A DNA stretch of 5,059 bases from NCBI GenBank assembly GCA_024280585.1, contig JAJRPW010000095.1, forward strand, positions 1 through 5,059. Direction: 5' to 3'. Below the pieces are notes generated by a model. That model did no database searches. It was not told the DNA's origin and worked only from the letters and a program-made list of their open reading frames with translations. Within the stretch, counting starts at the first letter, position 1. The number at the start of each line of letters is the position of its first letter. Shown in pieces: positions 1 through 3,576 of the stretch. Made by a program: the position numbers and the translations under genes. The DNA comes from Alphaproteobacteria bacterium. Lineage in GTDB: Bacteria > Pseudomonadota > Alphaproteobacteria > Rickettsiales > UBA6187.

Positions 1-157
1 AACTCACCGCTGGATAAACCGTTGGCGTAATTATTTCACCTTCAGCGCAATCTGCCGGAGTAAGCCCGGACGCTCCTTTTGCTCCAGCGAATACCGCGAG
101 TCCGGCTGTAACTGCTTGAGATATGTTCCAATTTGATTTTCTTGATTTTCCTCGCAT
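1..157 (-). CDS. Unrecognised, probably exported protein (5' part only)
   Basis: The frame opens at ATG 157-155 and stays open to the window edge, giving the first 52 residues of a gene that continues beyond base 1. The N-terminus has a basic region (MRGKSRKSNW), then a mildly hydrophobic Ala/Gly/Val stretch (about residues 12-30, including QAVTAGLAVFAGA), then a polar part with a single Cys (LTPADCAEGEIITP). This looks like a Sec signal peptide, with possible cleavage after about Gly31 (ASG), although the hydrophobic core is weak. An AGGA Shine-Dalgarno lies at 166-163, five bases before the ATG, and a consensus promoter lies just upstream, so the start is well supported. It is divergent from glmM. 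I do not recognise the family. Export is an inference, and the function is unknown because most of the gene is missing. Confidence 0.7.
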   Translation of the reverse strand, partial: MRGKSRKSNWNISQAVTAGLAVFAGAKGASGLTPADCAEGEIITPTVYPAVS

Positions 158-190
158 AATAATCCTATATATTTATTAAATTTCCAGTGC

Positions 191-219
191 ATTATAGCAG
201 TCGGCAAGACAGGTGTCAA
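191..219 (-). promoter_or_regulatory. Full-consensus sigma70 promoter with extended -10
   Basis: Read on the minus strand, this is TTGACA (219-214), a 17-base spacer, then TATAAT (196-191). The spacer ends in TGC, giving an extended -10 (TGnTATAAT). All twelve hexamer positions match the consensus. The predicted transcription start is near 184, which leaves a leader of about 27 bases with AGGA at 166-163 before the ATG at 157. It should drive the partial minus-strand gene strongly, unless a repressor acts on it. Confidence 0.88.
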
Positions 220-250
220 TGTTATATTACTATACCACACGGTCATTTCA

Positions 251-256
251 TATAAC
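251..256 (+). promoter_or_regulatory. Weak candidate -10 box for glmM
   Basis: TATAAC matches TATAAT at five of six positions. Only a poor -35 (TTACTA, 227-232) lies 18 bases upstream. Use of this site would place the start near 263, with the palindrome at 274-294 inside the leader. No better plus-strand promoter is visible between 158 and 319, so this is offered as the best of weak options. Confidence 0.25.
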
Positions 257-273
257 ACTTTCATTTCTGTTTC

Positions 274-294
274 CAGTGTGTTAAAAACACAGTG
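274..294. promoter_or_regulatory. 21-bp imperfect palindrome upstream of glmM
   Basis: The arms CAGTGTGTT (274-282) and AACACAGTG (286-294) are inverted repeats around AAA. Eight of nine positions pair, and the exception is G276 opposite G292. The palindrome ends 25 bases before the glmM ATG and lies in the divergent region shared with the minus-strand gene. It could be an operator for a dimeric regulator or a small hairpin in the glmM leader. No U-tract follows, so a terminator is unlikely. The left arm overlaps a 9-mer, TTTCCAGTG (270-278), that also occurs at 181-189 near the predicted start of the opposite transcript. Function is inferred only from symmetry and position. Confidence 0.45.
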
Positions 295-319
295 ATTTTG
301 ATAATTAGGACAGACCGCA

Positions 320-1669
320 ATGAGCAGAAAATATTTTGGCACGGATGGCATTCGAGGAACGGCCAATGAGGGCGTAATGACCCCGGAAATCGCCCTGAAA
401 GTCGGGCAGGCAGCCGGTTCATATTTCCTAAATGGCGGATATAAAAACAAAGTCGTAATCGGCAAAGATACTAGACTTTCCGGCTATATGATCGAGCCTG
501 CGCTAACTGCCGGATTTGTCTCTGCTGGAATGGACGTAATTCTGGTTGGACCAATGCCCACCCCGGCTGTGGCTATGCTCACACGCTCACTGCGCGCTGA
601 TTTAGGCGTTATGATCTCCGCATCACACAACCCTTATCGCGATAATGGCATTAAATTATTTGACAAAATCGGCTTAAAATTATCCGATGATGTTGAAATC
701 GAAATCGAAAAACGTATGCAGGGCGAATCGCCACTGCCACTTGCTGCCCCAGACAAATTAGGCCGCGCAAAACGCCTGGATGACGCGCAAGGGCGATATA
801 TCGAATTTGCAAAACATACATTCCCGCGCCGTAAAAACCTGGCGGGATTGAAAATCGTCCTGGATTGCTCAAACGGAGCTGCCTACAAAATAGCTCCTAA
901 TGTTTTTTGGGAGTTAGAAGCTGAGGTAATCTCGATCGGCGTTGAGCCAAACGGCTTTAATATAAATGATAAATGCGGATCAACTTCACCTGAAAAAATG
1001 TGTGAGGAAGTGGTTAAAAACAGCGCTGATATTGGAATTGCGCTGGATGGCGATGCTGACAGACTTATTGTCTGCGATGAAAAAGGCAATATCATAGACG
1101 GCGATAAAATCATGGCTGTTATTGCAAAACACCAAAAAGATTTAGGCACGTTGCAAGGCGGCGGAATCGTTGCTACTTCCATGTCAAATATGGGGCTGGA
1201 AAAATACCTAGAATCAATTGATTTGCACTTAAAAAGAACGCAGGTCGGCGATCGCTACGTATCAGCCTTCATGCGCGAAAATGGCTATAATGTCGGCGGT
1301 GAGCAGAGCGGGCATATAATAATGCGTGACTATACAACCACCGGCGACGGCATTATTGCGGCTCTGCAAGTTCTTGCAGTCATCACAGAAAGCGGAAAAA
1401 CTGTTTCCAAAGCTTGTAATTTATTCGAGCTTTACCCACAAATCCTGAAAAATGTGCGCTATAAAGGTGATAATCCATTGGAAAATAAAGACGTACAAAA
1501 AGCTATTGCAGCAGGTGAAAATACCCTGGAAAAAACCGGCCGAATCGTCATAAGAAAATCAGGAACAGAGCCACTTATAAGGGTTATGGCTGAGGGCGAA
1601 GACGAAAAACTTGTCAAAAAGGCTGTGAATGATATAGTCGCAGCTATTGAGAAAGTTGTTAATGGGTAA
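320..1669 (+). CDS. glmM: Phosphoglucosamine mutase GlmM
   Basis: GlmM interconverts glucosamine-6-phosphate and glucosamine-1-phosphate in the cytoplasm, the step before GlmU in UDP-GlcNAc synthesis for peptidoglycan and LPS. The 449 residues match the usual family length, and the whole alpha-D-phosphohexomutase fold is present. Visible elements are the N-terminal KYFGTDGIRG (4-13), the phosphoserine loop ISASHNP with Ser102 as the phosphorylated residue, the metal loop DGDADR (243-248), the sugar-binding GGEQSGH (326-332), and the phosphate-binding RKSGTEPLIR (412-421). The motif set is that of GlmM rather than a phosphomannomutase. The start is fixed by the conserved MSRKYFGTDG opening. 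AGGA at 307-310 lies nine bases upstream, a slightly long spacing. It is divergent from the minus-strand gene at 157 and followed after 5 bp by thiD. No defect is seen. Confidence 0.98.
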   Translation: MSRKYFGTDGIRGTANEGVMTPEIALKVGQAAGSYFLNGGYKNKVVIGKDTRLSGYMIEPALTAGFVSAGMDVILVGPMPTPAVAMLTRSLRADLGVMISASHNPYRDNGIKLFDKIGLKLSDDVEIEIEKRMQGESPLPLAAPDKLGRAKRLDDAQGRYIEFAKHTFPRRKNLAGLKIVLDCSNGAAYKIAPNVFWELEAEVISIGVEPNGFNINDKCGSTSPEKMCEEVVKNSADIGIALDGDADRLIVCDEKGNIIDGDKIMAVIAKHQKDLGTLQGGGIVATSMSNMGLEKYLESIDLHLKRTQVGDRYVSAFMRENGYNVGGEQSGHIIMRDYTTTGDGIIAALQVLAVITESGKTVSKACNLFELYPQILKNVRYKGDNPLENKDVQKAIAAGENTLEKTGRIVIRKSGTEPLIRVMAEGEDEKLVKKAVNDIVAAIEKVVNG

Positions 1670-1674
1670 AGTGT

Positions 1675-2487
1675 ATGTATAAAGGTAGAGTTCTTGTCAT
1701 CGCGGGTTCAGATTCAGGCGGTGGCGCAGGCATTCAGGCGGACATCAAAACAATTACAATGCTCGGTGGTTATGCCACAACGGCGATAACGGTGCTTACG
1801 GCGCAAAATACCAAGGGCGTTTTCGGAACTTTCGAGATATCGCCGGAGTTTATTCAAAGCCAGATTGAGCTGGTTTTATCGGATATTGGTGCGGATGCCA
1901 TAAAAATCGGTATGCTGCATAATGTTGCAACCATGCGCGCGGTGGCAGCAAGTTTAGAGAAATTCCCGCAAATCCCTGTTATTGTTGACCCGGTGATGGT
2001 TTCGACATCGGGGAATCCGCTGATTGATAGCGAAAAAAGCGTTGAAAATCTGAAGAGTGAAATAATTTCAAAAGCAGAGCTGGTTACCCCCAATATCCCT
2101 GAAGCTGAGGTGCTTTCCGGCATTAAAATCGCCAGCCTAGCGGATATGCAGGTAGCGGCACAGAAAATATACAATCTCGGCGCAGCCAATGTCCTGCTGA
2201 AGGGCGGGCACGCGAGCGGTGATAAGGTCTATGACGTTTTGCTTACAAAAAATTCGCAGGAGGTTTTTGAAAGCGCACGCATTCATACCAAAAATACACA
2301 TGGAACCGGCTGCACATTATCCTCGGCAATTGCCTGTTTTATCGCAATGGGCGCGGATATCACCGAGGCAATCATCCAATCGCGCAAATATCTTTACCGC
2401 GCAATCGAGCATGCGGATGAACTATCAATCGGCCGCGGCAATGGCCCTGTTAATCATAATTGGGTGATTCGTAAGGTTGTTGGGTAG
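1675..2487 (+). CDS. thiD: Hydroxymethylpyrimidine / phosphomethylpyrimidine kinase ThiD
   Basis: ThiD phosphorylates HMP and then HMP-phosphate with ATP, giving HMP-PP for coupling to the thiazole in thiamine phosphate synthesis, in the cytoplasm. Its 270 residues match the stand-alone ThiD length, and no ThiE fusion is present. Ribokinase-fold motifs are GSDSGGGAGIQADIK (11-25), TAQNTKGV with substrate-contacting Gln44 (42-49), DPVMVSTSG (105-113), TPNIPEAE (138-145), KGGH (176-179), the anion-hole and catalytic loop THGTGCTLSSA with Cys213 (208-218), and the C-terminal GNGPVNH (255-261). Gln44 and Cys213 sit at the same positions as in E. coli ThiD, recalled from memory. The start lies five bases after the glmM stop with no clear Shine-Dalgarno, so translation is probably coupled to glmM. 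No TPP riboswitch precedes it, so thiamine control would have to act elsewhere. Confidence 0.97.
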   Translation: MYKGRVLVIAGSDSGGGAGIQADIKTITMLGGYATTAITVLTAQNTKGVFGTFEISPEFIQSQIELVLSDIGADAIKIGMLHNVATMRAVAASLEKFPQIPVIVDPVMVSTSGNPLIDSEKSVENLKSEIISKAELVTPNIPEAEVLSGIKIASLADMQVAAQKIYNLGAANVLLKGGHASGDKVYDVLLTKNSQEVFESARIHTKNTHGTGCTLSSAIACFIAMGADITEAIIQSRKYLYRAIEHADELSIGRGNGPVNHNWVIRKVVG

Positions 2488-2518
2488 AGGGGAGTGTGTT
2501 TATTATACCCTTCCAACC
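2475..2518. terminator. Weak inverted repeat between convergent gene ends
   Basis: GGTTG (2475-2479) pairs with CAACC (2514-2518), and GGGTA (2482-2486) pairs with TACCC (2506-2510). They are separated by a small internal loop and a 19-base terminal loop. The repeat spans the thiD stop (2485-2487) and the out-of-frame TAA TAA of the opposing gene (2505-2500). No U-tract follows on either strand and the loop is large, so intrinsic termination is doubtful. It is listed because no better terminator is visible between these convergent genes. Confidence 0.2.
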
Positions 2519-2658
2519 CCCTTAGCCTCTTCATTGCGTCTACGAATCTGTTCATTAGCAAAACCACCACCGATAGTAGCTCCTATTAGCCCAACTGCCT
2601 CTTTAACGCCAGAAACGGGAGTGAGCCTGAAACCCGCCACTGCCGAATTGTTTAGTAG
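2503..2658 (-). pseudogene. Out-of-frame 3' tail of the membrane-protein gene
   Basis: In the frame one base over from the gene at 3361-2603, the minus strand is open from just after a TAG at 2661-2659 down to tandem stops TAA TAA (2505-2500). It encodes a run that includes LTPVSGVKEAV, then GLIGATIGGGFANEQIRRR, then NEEAKGVGRV. This is a glycine-rich helix followed by a charged tail, the same pattern as the ends of the two earlier hairpins of that protein. The total span from 3361 to 2503 is 859 bases, one more than a multiple of three, so a single surplus base would explain it. Corrected, the protein would be 285 residues (279 from Met7), and the gene would end 15 bp from the thiD stop. The slip must lie between about 2658 and 2603. 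A sequencing error, a real mutation or recoding are all possible. No long homopolymer lies in that interval. Confidence 0.72.
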
Positions 2659-3361
2659 CTAAACATGCTCCTAATACATAACCGACAGCAACACCTGCAC
2701 CGGCTCCGGCAATTATGCAAGCAGTTCCGACCGCAGCATTTGCCGCACCTGAAACAAATTTGGTAAAGGGCTCATTTTGAGCAGAAGGAGAAGACGACTC
2801 TTCTTTAACACCTTTTTTATTCATATAGTCGTAAACAAATTTATTACCAGCAAAAGCCCCTAAAGCTACGCCTGACCAACACAAAGCATCAATTAGCCTC
2901 CTGTTAGGAAGCATATAGTTCTTTAATCTTTCTCCCAGGAAATCCACAAAAAATACGCTACCCACCACAGCTCCAGCAATAGTACCAAACGTAAGCGCAG
3001 CAAATTTTTTAGGCCCGTCTAATGAGCTATGTGTTTCAGCAGGCGCATCAATTTTAACATTTTCCGCATTTTTTTCATAAGTAGCGCTATTATCAAGTCT
3101 GCTGGAATGCCTTAAAGCTACTCCAGAGCCGATGGAAGCCCCAATAATTAAAGTCGTATAAAACACCTCTATTGAACAGCTTCTATTTGTAATGCATCCC
3201 AAAGCCGCAAGTAACAACGCACCCCCCACACCGGCTCCGGCACTAGCCACAACAACATCCTTTACAATATTTTTTACTCCTGATCCAGCATCCTCTTGTT
3301 CTAATAAAACTTTTTCATCACCCCCATTCTCACCTCCACCCATAGAATCATCCTTTTTCAT
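2603..3361 (-). CDS. Glycine-rich multi-helix membrane protein, unknown family, probably frameshifted at the C-terminus
   Basis: The frame as read gives 252 residues. After an acidic, Gly-rich cytosol-like N-terminus (1-32), I see hydrophobic glycine-patterned segments at about 33-57 (with AGAGVGGALLLAALG), 66-84 (LIIGASIGSGVAL), 120-143 (FGTIAGAVVGSVFF), 155-175 (WSGVALGAFAG) and 205-234 (AGAGAGVAVGYVLGA). They pair into two-helix hairpins separated by polar linkers at 85-119 and 180-201. The frame then ends in QAHSRFWR, which is unlike the rest. A neighbouring frame supplies a sixth helix (see 2503-2658). The ATG at 3361 has no Shine-Dalgarno, whereas Met7 (ATG 3343-3341) has AAGGA seven bases upstream, so translation may begin at 3343. 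No signal peptide, catalytic motif or known domain is visible. The spacing resembles glycine-zipper membrane segments, which is a structural resemblance and not a family assignment. It is convergent with thiD and divergent from htpG. Confidence 0.75.
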   Translation of the reverse strand: MKKDDSMGGGENGGDEKVLLEQEDAGSGVKNIVKDVVVASAGAGVGGALLLAALGCITNRSCSIEVFYTTLIIGASIGSGVALRHSSRLDNSATYEKNAENVKIDAPAETHSSLDGPKKFAALTFGTIAGAVVGSVFFVDFLGERLKNYMLPNRRLIDALCWSGVALGAFAGNKFVYDYMNKKGVKEESSSPSAQNEPFTKFVSGAANAAVGTACIIAGAGAGVAVGYVLGACLATKQFGSGGFQAHSRFWR

Positions 3362-3368
3362 TAGTTAA

Positions 3369-3374
3369 ATTATA
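3369..3374 (-). promoter_or_regulatory. Candidate -10 (exact TATAAT) for the membrane-protein gene
   Basis: Read on the minus strand this is a perfect TATAAT. No good -35 lies 16-18 bases upstream. The predicted start is close to 3362, at or next to the ATG at 3361. That would make 3361 leaderless and would give Met7 (3343) an 18-base leader carrying AAGGA. The hexamer alone is weak evidence in AT-rich DNA. Confidence 0.4.
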
Positions 3375-3384
3375 TTCAAGGCAG

Positions 3385-3393
3385 CTTATAGCA
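3385..3393 (-). promoter_or_regulatory. Second candidate minus-strand promoter (extended -10)
   Basis: The minus strand reads TGCTATAAG, an extended -10 with five of six hexamer matches. The predicted start is near 3378, upstream of both candidate ATGs of the membrane-protein gene. No -35 hexamer is recognisable, because the upstream DNA is the G8 (plus-strand C8) tract. It competes with the TATAAT at 3369-3374. Confidence 0.35.
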
Positions 3394-3395
3394 TA

Positions 3396-3403
3396 CCCCC
3401 CCC
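3396..3403. repeat. C8 homopolymer tract between divergent promoters
   Basis: Eight consecutive C residues on the plus strand are followed by GCAAGGGTTTT. This is the longest GC homopolymer in the window. It lies where the -35 region of the minus-strand promoters would fall. Such tracts can slip, and in some bacteria they tune promoter spacing, but a single sequence cannot show variation. Confidence 0.6.
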
Positions 3404-3424
3404 GCAAGGGTTTTATGATAAAAA

Positions 3425-3433
3425 TGCTATAGT
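3425..3433 (+). promoter_or_regulatory. Candidate extended -10 for htpG
   Basis: TGCTATAGT is an extended -10 with five of six matches to TATAAT. It would start transcription near 3440 and give htpG a leader of about 137 bases that contains the hairpin at 3462-3489. No -35 is visible at 16-18 bases upstream. The site lies within a direct repeat, AAATGCTA (3422-3429 and 3434-3441, period 12). No RpoH-type CTTG -35 with a partner -10 was found between 3440 and 3560. Confidence 0.35.
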
Positions 3434-3461
3434 AAATGCTAGAATCAGATTGTCGTTCAAC

Positions 3462-3489
3462 CTCCCTCACCCCAAACAGGGAGAGGGAG
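3462..3489. repeat. GC-rich hairpin in the htpG upstream region
   Basis: CTCCCTC (3462-3468) pairs with GAGGGAG (3483-3489). After one A-A mismatch, CCC (3470-3472) pairs with GGG (3479-3481), with a six-base loop CAAACA. The stem is therefore 10 pairs, mostly G-C. No U-tract follows on either strand. It resembles the CCCTC...GAGGG intergenic palindromes dispersed in many proteobacterial genomes, and a repeat of that kind is the likeliest identity. A role in the htpG leader RNA is the alternative. Confidence 0.6.
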
Positions 3490-3566
3490 CAGGCAGTGCA
3501 AAATTATTCCACGCCCCTTTACAAATCACCAAACAATCCCTACATAGTATATGACATCAAAAAAAC

Positions 3567-3572
3567 GAGGGG
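3567..3572 (+). promoter_or_regulatory. htpG ribosome binding site
   Basis: GAGGGG ends four bases before the htpG ATG, and its GAGG core sits six bases away. It fixes the start at 3577. CCCC at 3514-3517, with the following TT, could pair with GGGG and the preceding AG in the transcript, which would hide this site. Confidence 0.75.
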
Positions 3573-3576
3573 AAAA

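Noticed and set aside
31..465. 144-residue minus-strand frame across the glmM start
   Set aside because: It runs antisense through conserved glmM codons and overlaps the better-supported minus-strand gene (157-1) in another frame. It has no ribosome binding site and its composition is not protein-like.
651..1182. Two minus-strand frames inside glmM (651-872 and 883-1182)
   Set aside because: Both are antisense to an intact, motif-complete glmM and have no start signals of their own.
1854..2467. Minus-strand frame 1854-2189 and plus-strand frame 2219-2467 inside thiD
   Set aside because: Both are alternative-frame readings of thiD, whose motifs span the whole region.
2477..2662. 61-residue plus-strand frame after thiD
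   Set aside because: It is antisense to the out-of-frame tail of the membrane-protein gene. The coding signal on the minus strand explains its openness, and no ribosome binding site is present.
3395..3415. Terminator reading of CCCCGCAAGGGTTTT
   Set aside because: The stem is only three or four pairs around GCAA, and no gene on the plus strand ends upstream of it. The T run alone is not enough.
3510..3560. RpoH (heat-shock) promoter for htpG
   Set aside because: CCCCTTTA at 3514-3521 slightly resembles a sigma32 -10, but no CTTGAA-like -35 lies at the right distance.
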